A stretch of DNA of 64,000 nt from Bifidobacterium coryneforme (GTDB taxonomy: Bacteria; Actinomycetota; Actinomycetes; Actinomycetales; Bifidobacteriaceae). A program made the translations under genes and the position numbers. Position 1 is the first letter of the stretch. Every line of letters begins with the position of its first letter. Location of the stretch: the NCBI RefSeq assembly GCF_000737865.1, contig NZ_CP007287.1:559648-623647 (forward strand), read 5' to 3'. A model generated the notes under the pieces. The model worked only from the letters and a program-made list of their open reading frames with translations. It did no database searches and was not told the DNA's origin. This document shows positions 8,721 to 18,044 of the stretch, piece by piece.

Positions 8721-8733
8721 ATAGGAAGGCAAG

Positions 8734-8756
8734 ACGGAGCGATTGGCACGCTCCGT
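8734..8756. repeat. 8-bp inverted repeat upstream of divIVA
   Basis: ACGGAGCG and CGCTCCGT flank a 7-nt loop. A TG-extended -10-like TGCTAGCAT follows at 8756-8764, so the element may be part of the divIVA promoter region instead of a terminator; it has no U-run. Confidence 0.35.
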
Positions 8757-8818
8757 GCTAGCATTCAATAAGAGAAAAACAATCGGGCTGGTTGGCCTGA
8801 AGCGAGGTGGAGAATCAA

Positions 8819-10153
8819 ATGGCTCTTTTGACGCCCAAAGACATCCGGGAGCATAACTTCAATATAGTTAGGCTCAAGAGCGGTTACGACATCGATGAGG
8901 TCGATGACTTCCTGGACGAAGTGACCGAGACCGTCGAGGCCCTGGGCAGGCAGGCCATTCAAGGCAGGACGGCTTCGACTCAGTCCTTGGGTACTGACGT
9001 GGCCTCACTGAACTCCAAGATCTCCGACCTGAGCGCCCAGGTGGAGTCCCTCCAGGCCGAGAACCGCGACCTGAAGAGCAAGAGCCAGGCTGCCGGACAG
9101 AACAACCAGGCTTCCGCGGCCGCCACCCAGGCCACCCGTCAGCTGGCTGAGGCCGAGGGACAGGTCAAGACGCTGAGCGGGCAGAACGAGCAGCTTCGTC
9201 GTCAGGTCGAGCAGCTGAATTCCCAGATCGATCAGCTGACCGCCCAGGCCGCCAACGGCAACAACGCCCAGACCCTGACGAACCAGCTCAATGCGGTTCA
9301 GAAGGAACGCGACGAGGCCCGTCGACAGTCCCAGAACCTGTCCAACGAGCTCAACAAGGCCAAGTCCGAGCTGAATGCAGCACAGCAGAACGCGAATGCC
9401 GCACGTCAGCAGGCGGCCCAGGCACAGCAGGCCGGGCAGGGGCAGCTCTCCAAGATCGAGCAGCTCAACAAGCAGCTGGAAGAGTCCAAGAAGCGAGAGG
9501 AACAGCTGCGCGAGCAGGTCTCCAAGGTCGAGCCTTCGACCGAGACCGGCAGCCTTCGCAAGATTGCGGGCGCAGGTGCCGAGGCCGGAAGCGAGGCAGG
9601 CCGTGCGACCGCCATGCTCACCCTGGCCATGCAGCTGCACGATCAGTATGTCGATAAGGGCAAGGCCAACGCCGCACAGCTGGTGGCCGATGGGAAGGCC
9701 CAGCACGACGAGATCGTCAAGAAGGCCGAGGACTATTCCAAGCGCACCCACACCGAGGTCGAAGAGTACTCCAAGCGGGTGCGTTCCGAGGCTGATGGCT
9801 ACTCGGAGCGCGTGCGTACCCAGGCCGACGAGTACTCGGTCAAGACCCGTTCGGATGCCGATGCCTACTCCAAGAACCAGCACGACCAGGCCGACGAGTA
9901 CGAGACCCAGGTGCAGACCAGGGCACAGGAGTACGACAAGAACACCCGCGACGGTGCCGATCGTTACGCCACCGAGGTCAAGAGCAAGCTGGTCGAGCAG
10001 TCCAAGGTTCTTGAGGATAACATCCAGGGACTCAAGCAGTTCGAGGCCGGTTACCGCAGCAAGCTGACCGAGTTCCTCAACCAGCTGGTCAACCAGATTT
10101 CGGATACCAGCAACTTCCAGTCCATGGAGGACAACGCCAGGGACAACCACTGA
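8819..10153 (+). CDS. divIVA: DivIVA/Wag31 polar growth and division scaffold
   Basis: Coiled-coil membrane-curvature protein that marks poles and septa and directs peptidoglycan synthesis in Actinobacteria. The DivIVA lipid-binding domain is at the N-terminus (MALLTPKDIREHNFNIVRLKSGYDIDEVDDFLDEV pattern), followed by a very long Gln/Ala-rich coiled coil. Residues about 305-392 form eight tandem 11-residue units of the type [E]YSxRVRxxAD, a hendecad coiled coil. At 444 residues it is long for the family. The ATG at 8819 is preceded by GAGGTGGAG and is preferred to a GTG at 8807. It sits between ylmG and lspA. Confidence 0.93.
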   Translation: MALLTPKDIREHNFNIVRLKSGYDIDEVDDFLDEVTETVEALGRQAIQGRTASTQSLGTDVASLNSKISDLSAQVESLQAENRDLKSKSQAAGQNNQASAAATQATRQLAEAEGQVKTLSGQNEQLRRQVEQLNSQIDQLTAQAANGNNAQTLTNQLNAVQKERDEARRQSQNLSNELNKAKSELNAAQQNANAARQQAAQAQQAGQGQLSKIEQLNKQLEESKKREEQLREQVSKVEPSTETGSLRKIAGAGAEAGSEAGRATAMLTLAMQLHDQYVDKGKANAAQLVADGKAQHDEIVKKAEDYSKRTHTEVEEYSKRVRSEADGYSERVRTQADEYSVKTRSDADAYSKNQHDQADEYETQVQTRAQEYDKNTRDGADRYATEVKSKLVEQSKVLEDNIQGLKQFEAGYRSKLTEFLNQLVNQISDTSNFQSMEDNARDNH

Positions 10154-10163
10154 GCACCCGACT

Positions 10164-10727
10164 GTGAACTCTTCACAACAGGAACCGAGACGGCTGCGCC
10201 AACGCGTGGCCGTCTTCGTATGCCTGGCCGCTGTTGCCATCGGTCTGGATCAGGTAAGCAAGGCCCTGGCCCAGATCGTTCTGGGAGACGGTGCAGTGCA
10301 TCCGTTCCTGGGGTCCTTGGTTTCCCTGCGACTTCTGCGTAATCCGGGTGCCTCCCTGGGCCTGGGGTCCGGGGCTACCTGGGTCATTTCACTGATTGCC
10401 GTCGGGGCCTGCCTGATCATCGTGGCCTTGGCCCTGAAGACGACCTCCATGGCCTGGACCATGGTCCTCTCCCTGGCCTTTTCGGGGGCAGCCGGGAACC
10501 TGATTGACCGTGTGGCCTATGCCGATGGTTTTCTGAACGGCAAAGTGGTGGATTTCCTGGATTATGGCTGGTCGGTCGGCAACGTTGCCGATATCTATCT
10601 GACCGTGGCCGGAGTGGTCGTGGTGCTCCTTATTCTGGCCGATGTTCGGTTTGTTTCAGCCGGAAAGGTGAAGAAGACCCCCGATTCTCAAGAGATCGAA
10701 GAGGGACACGGGGGAGAGGAACAGTGA
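10164..10727 (+). CDS. lspA: Lipoprotein signal peptidase
   Basis: Membrane aspartic peptidase (signal peptidase II) that removes signal peptides from prolipoproteins. 187 residues with four hydrophobic segments. Conserved blocks seen: GLDQVSKALAQ, RNPGASLGLG, AAGNLIDRVAY, KVVDFLDYG and GNVADIYL, the last two holding the catalytic aspartates. GTG start 10 bp after divIVA; its end overlaps the next gene by 4 bp, so the two are translationally coupled. The C-terminal tail of about 30 charged residues is extra to the core. Confidence 0.95.
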   Translation: MNSSQQEPRRLRQRVAVFVCLAAVAIGLDQVSKALAQIVLGDGAVHPFLGSLVSLRLLRNPGASLGLGSGATWVISLIAVGACLIIVALALKTTSMAWTMVLSLAFSGAAGNLIDRVAYADGFLNGKVVDFLDYGWSVGNVADIYLTVAGVVVVLLILADVRFVSAGKVKKTPDSQEIEEGHGGEEQ

Positions 10728-11653
10728 CCAAGCTCCTGCCTGCTCCTGATGCCCTGGTGGGCAAACGGTTGGACATGGCCCTATCCAAGATGCTGGGCAT
10801 GTCACGAGCCAAAGCGTCCGAGCTTATCGCAGATGGCCGGGTGCGAGTCCTGGACCGGACGGTAACCAAATCCTCCACCCTGCTCAGTGGTGATCTGATT
10901 GAACTGGATCAGCCGGACCCCGTCGATGAGGTGGAACCGGTGGCTGATGATATGCCGGTGGTCTACGAGGACGAGGACGTAATCGTTGTAGACAAGCCGG
11001 TCGGGGTGGCCGCCCATCCTTCGGTCGGATGGACCGGACCTACCGTTCTGGGCAGTCTCCTGCAGCGGGGGACGCACATCACCTCCATGGGTGCCCAGGG
11101 GCGCCAGGGCATCGTCTCGCGCCTGGATGCGGGCACCAGTGGCCTGATGTTGGTCTGTAAGTCAGACCTGGCCTACAAGGAAATGCGACGGCAGTTCGCC
11201 GACCATGAGGTGGTCAAGATCTACCACGCCCTGGTCCAGGGTAATCTCGTCCAGGACAGGGCCACAATCGAGGCGCCAATAGGTCGGGCCAAGGTATCGG
11301 ACTTCCGCTTCACGGTCACCCCGGCTGGCAAGGAGGCCATAACCCACTGGGACGTGATGGAGCGATTCGGCTCCACGACACTGGCCAGCGTCAACCTGGA
11401 GACCGGTCGCACCCACCAGATTCGTGTTCACTTCTCCTCAATCGGGCACCCCCTTGTGGGGGACCACATGTATGGGGCCAATCCTGAACTGGCTGATCGG
11501 CTTGGCCTGACCAGGCAGTGGCTCCACGCCATGCGCCTGGAATTCAGGCACCCACGTACCCACATTTGGACCAAGGTGGTTTCCTCATACCCGGCGGACC
11601 TGCGCAAGGCCTTGGACATGGAGCGCGAGGAGCGTCAGAAGCGCGATGAATGA
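10724..11653 (+). CDS. rluD: RluA/RluD-family 23S rRNA pseudouridine synthase
   Basis: Isomerises uridines in large-subunit rRNA to pseudouridine. An S4 RNA-binding domain is at the N-terminus (KRLDMALSKMLGMSRAKASELI), then the catalytic domain with EDVIVVDKPVGVAAHPS, the catalytic-Asp motif SRLDAGTSGLML near residue 130, and METGRTHQIRVHF-like ETGRTHQIRVHF. 309 residues, typical. GTG start overlaps the lspA stop by 4 bp (GTGA), a pairing common in many bacteria. Which uridines it modifies cannot be told from sequence; the symbol is by family. Confidence 0.88.
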   Translation: MTKLLPAPDALVGKRLDMALSKMLGMSRAKASELIADGRVRVLDRTVTKSSTLLSGDLIELDQPDPVDEVEPVADDMPVVYEDEDVIVVDKPVGVAAHPSVGWTGPTVLGSLLQRGTHITSMGAQGRQGIVSRLDAGTSGLMLVCKSDLAYKEMRRQFADHEVVKIYHALVQGNLVQDRATIEAPIGRAKVSDFRFTVTPAGKEAITHWDVMERFGSTTLASVNLETGRTHQIRVHFSSIGHPLVGDHMYGANPELADRLGLTRQWLHAMRLEFRHPRTHIWTKVVSSYPADLRKALDMEREERQKRDE

Positions 11654-11718
11654 CCGGCCTTCCCGGCAGTCAGTGATACGCATGCAGCTGACTTCGGCGA
11701 TTCGGTCGGGGTGGACGC

Positions 11719-11724
11719 TAGATT
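11719..11724 (+). promoter_or_regulatory. -10 box consistent with a leaderless dnaE transcript
   Basis: TAGATT lies exactly 7 nt before the dnaE ATG (11732), and no Shine-Dalgarno sequence is present. Transcription from this box would begin at or next to the start codon. No clear -35 element is seen. Confidence 0.45.
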
Positions 11725-11731
11725 AGAACGT

Positions 11732-14700
11732 ATGTCCTCTTCCCAGTCGAACTTCGTTCACCTGCACACCCACACCCATTACTCCACCCTGGACGGGGCC
11801 TCGAAGATCCCCGACCTGGTCTCCGAGGTCAAGGCGCAGGGCCAGCCGGCAGTGGCCATCACGGACCATGGCAATATGCACGGTGCCTACGAGATGTGGC
11901 GGACCGCCGTGGACGCGGGTGTCAAGCCCATCATCGGCATCGAAGCCTACGTGACCCCCGAAACGGCCCGGCAGGACAAGACCAGGGTTCGTTGGGGCAC
12001 CGAGGAGCAGCGTTCGGATGATGTCTCCGGTGGTGGTTTCATCACCCACATGACCCTCTGGGCCAGTGATGACGAGGGTCTGGTCAACCTGATCAAGGCC
12101 TCCTCACTGGCCAATCTGGAGGGTCTGGTGGGCAAGTGGCCACGAATGGATAAGGACCTCCTTTCCACCTACCACAAGGGCGTCATAGCAACAACCGGTT
12201 GCCCATCGGGCATCGTTCAGACCAGGCTGCGTCTGGGGCAGTTCGACGAGGCCCTCCGGGCTGCCGGGGAGTTCCAGGACATATTCGGCAAGGAGAACTA
12301 CTACATCGAGTTGATGGACCACGGGCTGGATATCGAGCGCCGGGTGACCAAGGACCTTCTGGAGATCGCCAAGCGGTTGGATGCCCCTCTGGTGGCCACC
12401 AACGACTCCCATTATGTGAGGGAAGAGGATGCCTCGGCACAGGATGCCCTGCTCTGCATCAACTCCGGTTCGCGCCTTACGGACCCCGGTCGATTCAAGT
12501 TCGACGGTTCCGGCTACTACATCCGTTCGTCCGAGGAGATGCGGCAGATATTCAAGGAGTTCCCCGAAGCCTGCGACAACACTCTTGAGATCGCCGAGCG
12601 TTGCAACATCATGTTCGACGACCATGAGGACGGGGCCTTCATGCCCCGCTTCGACTGCCCGGAGGGATGGGATGAGACCTCCCTCTTCCTGAAGAAGGTC
12701 GATGAGGGACTGAAGAACCGCTATCCGGACGGGGTGCCCGAAGAGGTATCCCATCAGGCTGACTACGAGTGCGGTGTGATTTGCCAGATGCAGTTCACCG
12801 GCTACTTCCTGGTGGTCTCCGACTACATCAACTGGGCCAAGCAGCATGGCATCATGGTGGGTCCGGGCCGTGGTTCCGCAGCAGGTTCCATGGTGGCCTA
12901 CGCCATGGGCATCACCGAGTTGGACCCTTTGAAGCACGGACTGATCTTCGAGCGTTTCCTCAACCCCGAGCGTGTGTCCCTGCCTGATATCGATGTGGAT
13001 TTCGACCCCGAAGGCAGGGCGAAGGTCCTGGAGTATGTGGGCGAGAAGTACGGGTCCGACAAGGTCGCCCAGTGCGTGACCTACGGCACCATCAAGACCA
13101 AGCAGGCCCTGAAGGACTCTGCCAGGATCATGGACTACGAGTACTCCATGGGTGACCAGGTGACCAAGGCCCTGCCTCCCTCCGCCAACGGCAAGGACAT
13201 GAGCCTCAAGGAGATATTCGATCCCGGTTCCAAGCGGTTCCCCGAGGCCAAGGAGTTCCGTGACCTCTACGATTCCAATCCGGACGTGAAACGAATCACC
13301 GAGGAGGCCAAGGGCATCGAGGGGATCATACGCCAGACCGGTGTGCACGCCTGCGCCACCATCATGGCATCCAACCCCATCACCGACACCTCCCCCCTGA
13401 TGGAGCGCAACGACGGCACGGTCACGACCACCTTCGAGTACCACACCTGCGAGACCCTCGGACTGGTCAAGATGGACTTCCTGGGGCTTTCCAACCTTAC
13501 GGTCATCAGGGATTCCATAACCAACATCGAGCGCAACGGGAAGGAGCCAATCAGCATCGAGAAGGTTCCCCTGGACGACAAGGAAACCTATGAACTCCTA
13601 TCCAGGGGTGATACCCTGGGCGTCTTCCAGCTCGATGGTGACGGGATGAGGTCCCTCCTGAGGATGCTCAAGCCCGATAACTTCAACGACATATCCGCCC
13701 TGATCGCCCTGTACCGGCCGGGGCCCATGGATATGAACTCCCATATCAACTACGCCAAGCGCAAGAACGGCCAGCAAAAGATAGAACCCATCCATCCCGA
13801 GGTGGCCGAACCCCTCAAGGCGGTCCTGGACGAGACCTACGGTCTGATCGTCTACCAGGAGCAGGTCCAGTCGGCCGCGCGAATCCTGGCCGGATACTCC
13901 CTGGGCAAGGCTGATGTGCTCCGTCGAGCCATGGGCAAGAAGAAGCCCGAGGTCCTGGCCAAGGAGCAGGTGCCCTTCTTCGAGGGTATGAAGGAGCACG
14001 GATACTCCCGGGAGGCCGCCCAGGCCGTCTGGGACGTTCTGGTCCCCTTCTCCGGGTACGCCTTCAACAAGGCCCACTCCGCCGCCTACGCCCTGATCGC
14101 ATACTGGACCGCCTACCTGAAGACCCACTATCCGGTGGAGTTCATGGCGGCCCTCCTGGAGAACGAACGGACCAACAAGGACAAGACGGCCCTCTATCTG
14201 GGCGAGGCACGGCGTATGGGGATTCAGATCCTGCCTCCGGACATCAACGAGTCCGTGGCCGCTTATTCCGCAGTCGGCGACGTGGTCCGCTTCGGTCTGG
14301 CGGCCATCCGCAACGTGGGTTCCAAGGCGGTCCAGGCGATCATCGACGAGCGGTCAGGTCCCCGGGGCAGGTTCGTCAACTTCATGGACTTCGTCAAGCG
14401 GGTGCCCATGGACGTCCTCAACAAGCGCACTGTGGAATCCCTGATCAAGGGCGGTGCCTTCGACGGGATCGACCCCAACAGGCGGGCCCTCTTCCAGGTG
14501 CATGACGAAGCCATCGACCAGGTCATGCCTATCAAGCGCAAGCAGGCCGAGGGGCAGTTCGACCTCTTCGCGGAGGCCGATGACGACGGGGGGAACGAGT
14601 CGGATGCCCTCGGTGATGCCCAGGTGACCATTCCCGACATCGAGGAGTGGGAGAAGTCCACCAAGCTCAACTTCGAACGCCAGATGCTGGGCCTCTATGT

Positions 14701-15292
14701 ATCCGACCACCCGCTGAGCGGTATGACCTCGGTTCTGGCGGGTATGCGCGATATGTCGATCGCCCAGCTGCTGAACCGGGCGAACACCATGGGCAACCAG
14801 ACCGTCACCCTGGCAGGACTGGTCACGGCCGTCGACAGGAGGGTCTCCAAGAAGGGGAACCCCTGGGCCATTGTCACCATCGAGGATTTGGAATCCTCCA
14901 TACAGTGCATGTTCTTCGGGAAGGTATACGACGCCAATGCCGACGACCTCTCCCTGGACTCGGTGATCCGGGTGCGGGGACTGGTGGAGTTGCGTGATGA
15001 GGAATCCAGCCTGCGGGTCACCGACATGGAGGTGCCCATGCTGGAGTCGGCCGATGAACGGCCTCTGACCATCACCCTGCCCAGGACGGCCCTGGACCGC
15101 GGGCGAATGGAGCGGCTGGCGCAGATTCTGAAGACCCATCCAGGGTACTGCCAGGTCAGGCTGGCTGTGACCGATGAGCGGGGGAACGTACGCATGCTGA
15201 CCTTCGGGGACGGCTTCAGGACCACCCACGACACCTCGATGCTGGCTGAGATCAAATCGGTCTTCGGGCCCTCCTGCCTTCCCTCGGCCTAG
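11732..15292 (+). CDS. dnaE: DNA polymerase III alpha subunit
   Basis: Replicative C-family DNA polymerase. 1186 residues, normal for DnaE1. Domains in order: PHP domain from residue about 8 (HLHTHTHYSTLDGA, ITDHGNMHGA), palm/fingers with the catalytic aspartates in LPDIDVDF and GPGRGSAAGSMVAYA, the segment NKAHSAAYALIAYWTAYLK, helix-hairpin-helix, and an OB-fold near residues 1025-1100. The ATG at 11732 matches the usual MSSxxNFVHLHxHT start; an upstream GTG at 11711 would add seven residues. It follows the rluD-type gene by 78 bp and appears to have its own promoter. Confidence 0.97.
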   Translation: MSSSQSNFVHLHTHTHYSTLDGASKIPDLVSEVKAQGQPAVAITDHGNMHGAYEMWRTAVDAGVKPIIGIEAYVTPETARQDKTRVRWGTEEQRSDDVSGGGFITHMTLWASDDEGLVNLIKASSLANLEGLVGKWPRMDKDLLSTYHKGVIATTGCPSGIVQTRLRLGQFDEALRAAGEFQDIFGKENYYIELMDHGLDIERRVTKDLLEIAKRLDAPLVATNDSHYVREEDASAQDALLCINSGSRLTDPGRFKFDGSGYYIRSSEEMRQIFKEFPEACDNTLEIAERCNIMFDDHEDGAFMPRFDCPEGWDETSLFLKKVDEGLKNRYPDGVPEEVSHQADYECGVICQMQFTGYFLVVSDYINWAKQHGIMVGPGRGSAAGSMVAYAMGITELDPLKHGLIFERFLNPERVSLPDIDVDFDPEGRAKVLEYVGEKYGSDKVAQCVTYGTIKTKQALKDSARIMDYEYSMGDQVTKALPPSANGKDMSLKEIFDPGSKRFPEAKEFRDLYDSNPDVKRITEEAKGIEGIIRQTGVHACATIMASNPITDTSPLMERNDGTVTTTFEYHTCETLGLVKMDFLGLSNLTVIRDSITNIERNGKEPISIEKVPLDDKETYELLSRGDTLGVFQLDGDGMRSLLRMLKPDNFNDISALIALYRPGPMDMNSHINYAKRKNGQQKIEPIHPEVAEPLKAVLDETYGLIVYQEQVQSAARILAGYSLGKADVLRRAMGKKKPEVLAKEQVPFFEGMKEHGYSREAAQAVWDVLVPFSGYAFNKAHSAAYALIAYWTAYLKTHYPVEFMAALLENERTNKDKTALYLGEARRMGIQILPPDINESVAAYSAVGDVVRFGLAAIRNVGSKAVQAIIDERSGPRGRFVNFMDFVKRVPMDVLNKRTVESLIKGGAFDGIDPNRRALFQVHDEAIDQVMPIKRKQAEGQFDLFAEADDDGGNESDALGDAQVTIPDIEEWEKSTKLNFERQMLGLYVSDHPLSGMTSVLAGMRDMSIAQLLNRANTMGNQTVTLAGLVTAVDRRVSKKGNPWAIVTIEDLESSIQCMFFGKVYDANADDLSLDSVIRVRGLVELRDEESSLRVTDMEVPMLESADERPLTITLPRTALDRGRMERLAQILKTHPGYCQVRLAVTDERGNVRMLTFGDGFRTTHDTSMLAEIKSVFGPSCLPSA

Positions 15293-15374
15293 GACGCCTG
15301 CGGAACCGTCTCACCATTTGGGATGGAGGTGAACGCCTGGCCTCGGCGACACAAAAGTTCACTACCATCGAGGT

Positions 15375-16772
15375 ATGTCAAAACTCATGATGAGAACCAT
15401 GGATCTGCGCGGGAAGACCATGTCCCGCGCCCAGCTCCTCGCCGCCATGCCCAGGGCCGATATGGGTACTCGGGAGGCAAGCAGTCAGGTGCAGCCCATA
15501 CTGGACCAGGTGCGTGAGCGTGGGGCTGCGGCCCTTCGTGATCTGGAGGAGCGGTTCGACCATGTGCGTCCCCATGATTTGAGGGTGCCGGCTGCTGCCA
15601 TGCAGGAGGCCCTTGAAGGGCTGGACCCCAAGGTCAGGGCGGCCATAGAGGAATCCGTCACCCGCATCCGCAAGGTCTGCGCCGCCCAGGTGCCCGAGCC
15701 CATGGCCACTGACTTGGCCCCCGGTGCCCGCGTCAGCGAGCGATGGATTCCCGTCGAGCGCGTCGGTCTTTACGTACCTGGGGGCAAGGCTCTCTACCCC
15801 TCCTCGGTCATCATGAATGCGGTGCCCGCCCAGGTGGCAGGCGTCGATTCCCTGGCCGTGGCCACCCCGCCTGCTTCCGATGACCCCCGTGGCCTGCCGG
15901 CGGCAATCATCCTGGCCACCTGCGCCATCCTGGGGGTGGACGAGGTCTATGCCGTGGGCGGTGCCCAGGCCGTGGCCATGTTCGCATACGGAGCCAGGGG
16001 ATCGGAGCCTCAAGACGGGGAGATCCTCTGCGACCCGGTTGATAAGATCACCGGCCCGGGTAACATCTTCGTGGCCACAGCCAAGCAGATGGTCTCAGGC
16101 ATGGTGGGAATCGATGCCGTGGCCGGGCCTACGGAAATAGCCATTCTGGCTGATGGGGAGGCCAATCCCGACTGGGTTGCGGCGGACCTGATCGGGCAGG
16201 CGGAACATGATGAGCTGGCCGGTTCGGTCCTCGTCACCGACAGCCAGGACCTGGCACAGGGCGTTCAGGAGGCTCTGGAGCGCAGGGTGCCGCGAACCGA
16301 GCACGCTGACCGGGTGCGTACATCGCTGAGTGGCAACCAGTCGGGAATCATCCTGACCGATGGAATCGACCAGTCGATTGATGTGGCCAACGCCTATGCC
16401 GCCGAGCACTTGGAGATCCAGACGGCCGACCCGGATGCCGTCATCGACCGGATTCGGAACGCCGGCGCCATCTTCCGTGGCCCATACTCCCCGGTGCCCT
16501 TGGGGGACTACATGTCCGGATCCAACCACGTCCTGCCCACCGGCGGCACAGCCAGGTTCGACGTGGCCCTGGGCGTACACACCTTCATGAAGCCTGTTGA
16601 GGTCATCGAGTATGACCGGGAGGGACTCAAGCCCATCGCAGCCAAGATCAACGATTTTGCCGTCTCCGAGGACCTGCCCGCCCACGGCGAGTGCATCCTG
16701 AGCCGGTTCCTGGACGACCCGTACGACAAGGCCGACCTGGAATCCAACGAAGAGAAGGCCGGCTTGCGGTGA
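15375..16772 (+). CDS. hisD: Histidinol dehydrogenase
   Basis: Zinc enzyme for the last two oxidations of histidine synthesis (L-histidinol to L-histidine, with NAD+). 465 residues. Conserved blocks: VPGGKALYPSSVIMNAVPAQVAGV, GGAQAVAMFAYG, KITGPGNIFVATAKQMV, AGPTEIAILAD, DLIGQAEHDELAGSV, NAYAAEHLEIQT and GSNHVLPTGGTARF. Starts the his operon 82 bp after dnaE; its stop overlaps the hisC GTG by 4 bp. Starts at 15375 or 15387 are both possible; neither has a perfect ribosome site. No T-box or His-rich leader peptide is evident in the short gap upstream. Confidence 0.95.
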   Translation: MSKLMMRTMDLRGKTMSRAQLLAAMPRADMGTREASSQVQPILDQVRERGAAALRDLEERFDHVRPHDLRVPAAAMQEALEGLDPKVRAAIEESVTRIRKVCAAQVPEPMATDLAPGARVSERWIPVERVGLYVPGGKALYPSSVIMNAVPAQVAGVDSLAVATPPASDDPRGLPAAIILATCAILGVDEVYAVGGAQAVAMFAYGARGSEPQDGEILCDPVDKITGPGNIFVATAKQMVSGMVGIDAVAGPTEIAILADGEANPDWVAADLIGQAEHDELAGSVLVTDSQDLAQGVQEALERRVPRTEHADRVRTSLSGNQSGIILTDGIDQSIDVANAYAAEHLEIQTADPDAVIDRIRNAGAIFRGPYSPVPLGDYMSGSNHVLPTGGTARFDVALGVHTFMKPVEVIEYDREGLKPIAAKINDFAVSEDLPAHGECILSRFLDDPYDKADLESNEEKAGLR

Positions 16773-17917
16773 GTGCCATACCTGCCGACCTTCCCCTCCG
16801 CACGGATCTGGTGGGGGAGGAGCCTTACGGTGCCCCCCAGCTGGATGTTCCGGTCTGTCTGAATGTCAATGAGAACCCCTACCCGCTGGACCCGGAGGTG
16901 GTCGAGGCCATCTGCCGACGTGTGGGGGAGGAGGCCCCTGGGCTGAACCGGTATCCCGACAGGGAGCACGCGGATCTTCGCAAGGCCCTTGCCGCCTACC
17001 TGAAGGAGGAGTCCCGGGCTGCCTTGGAACCCGACCAGGTATGGGCGGCCAACGGGTCCAATGAGATTATGCTTCAGCTCTTCCAGGCTTTTGGCGGGCC
17101 GGGCAGGACCGTGCTGGGTTGCGATCCGACCTACTCCATGTACCCCGAGTATGCCAGGGATACCTTTACGGACTGGGAACTGGCTCACCGTCTTCCTGAT
17201 TTCAGCCTGGACATGGAAACGACCATCGAGCGAATCAAGGCCCTTGGGCCCGCCATGGTCCTGGTAACCAGCCCCAACAACCCCACGGGAACCCCTCTGC
17301 CCATGGAGGAACTGACCCGGCTTCTGGAGGTCTGCTCACAAGTCCATGTATCGGGTGCGGACCAGTCGGCCCGTCCCATTGTGGTCGTAGATGAGGCATA
17401 CATCGAGTTCCGTGACCCCGGCACCCCTTCGGCGGTCAGCCTGATTGGGCGATACGACCATCTGGCGGTCAGCCGAACCATGTCCAAGGCCTTTGCCTTC
17501 GCCGGTGCCAGGGTCGGCTACCTTGCAGCATCACGGGGAATAATCGACGCGGTCCGCATCGTCCGGATGCCCTACCACCTGAGCGCCCTCACCCAGGCCG
17601 CCGCCCTGGCCGCCCTGGAGCACACCGACCTCCAGCTGGCTCGTGTGGGCAAGCTTCGTGAGACCCGCCGGAAGACCGCTGGATGGTTGTCGGAGCAGGA
17701 GTACCACGGTCAACCACTGACTGTGGTTCCGTCGGCATCCAACTTCATCCTCTTCGGTATCTTCCCTGACCGAAATGCCATCTTCGGGGCCATGAAAGAG
17801 GCCGGCGTGCTGATCAGGGCCGTAGGCCCCGAAGGCTACCTGAGGGTATGCATGGGCACCGATGCGGAGATGGAACGGTTCCGTGGAACCCTGGTCGATG
17901 TCCTGAAGCGGTTCTAG
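16769..17917 (+). CDS. hisC: Histidinol-phosphate aminotransferase
   Basis: PLP-dependent class I/II aminotransferase converting imidazole acetol phosphate to histidinol phosphate. 382 residues. Seen: LNVNENPYPLDPEV, WAANGSNEIMLQLFQAFGG, SPNNPTGTPL, VVDEAYIEF and the PLP-lysine region SRTMSKAFAFAGARVGY. The GTG at 16769 overlaps the hisD stop (GTGA), with AGAAGG 10 bases upstream; longer in-frame starts inside hisD are not needed. 127 bp separate it from hisB. Confidence 0.95.
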   Translation: MSAIPADLPLRTDLVGEEPYGAPQLDVPVCLNVNENPYPLDPEVVEAICRRVGEEAPGLNRYPDREHADLRKALAAYLKEESRAALEPDQVWAANGSNEIMLQLFQAFGGPGRTVLGCDPTYSMYPEYARDTFTDWELAHRLPDFSLDMETTIERIKALGPAMVLVTSPNNPTGTPLPMEELTRLLEVCSQVHVSGADQSARPIVVVDEAYIEFRDPGTPSAVSLIGRYDHLAVSRTMSKAFAFAGARVGYLAASRGIIDAVRIVRMPYHLSALTQAAALAALEHTDLQLARVGKLRETRRKTAGWLSEQEYHGQPLTVVPSASNFILFGIFPDRNAIFGAMKEAGVLIRAVGPEGYLRVCMGTDAEMERFRGTLVDVLKRF

Positions 17918-18044
17918 GGGTATACGGACCAGCGGCACGGCTATGCTGGTGGTCTAGAGGCCGTGCGCGAACCCACAGTGTGGACCGACAGTGGTCGATG
18001 GCCCGCGGTGCAGAACGGTGTGCGGCAAGAGCAGAGGAGCAGCA

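Noticed and set aside
9731-9994. 33-bp periodic repeats that could suggest a CRISPR array
   Set aside because: Units are in frame, diverged and coding for hendecad coiled coil in DivIVA; no spacers or cas genes.
9005-10240. 411-codon minus-strand frame opposite divIVA, very Leu/Gly/Val rich
   Set aside because: Looks membrane-like only because it is the complement of a Gln/Asp/Lys-rich coiled coil.
15293-15374. T-box or histidine attenuator before hisD
   Set aside because: Gap is only 82 bp with no T-box sequence, His codon run or terminator.
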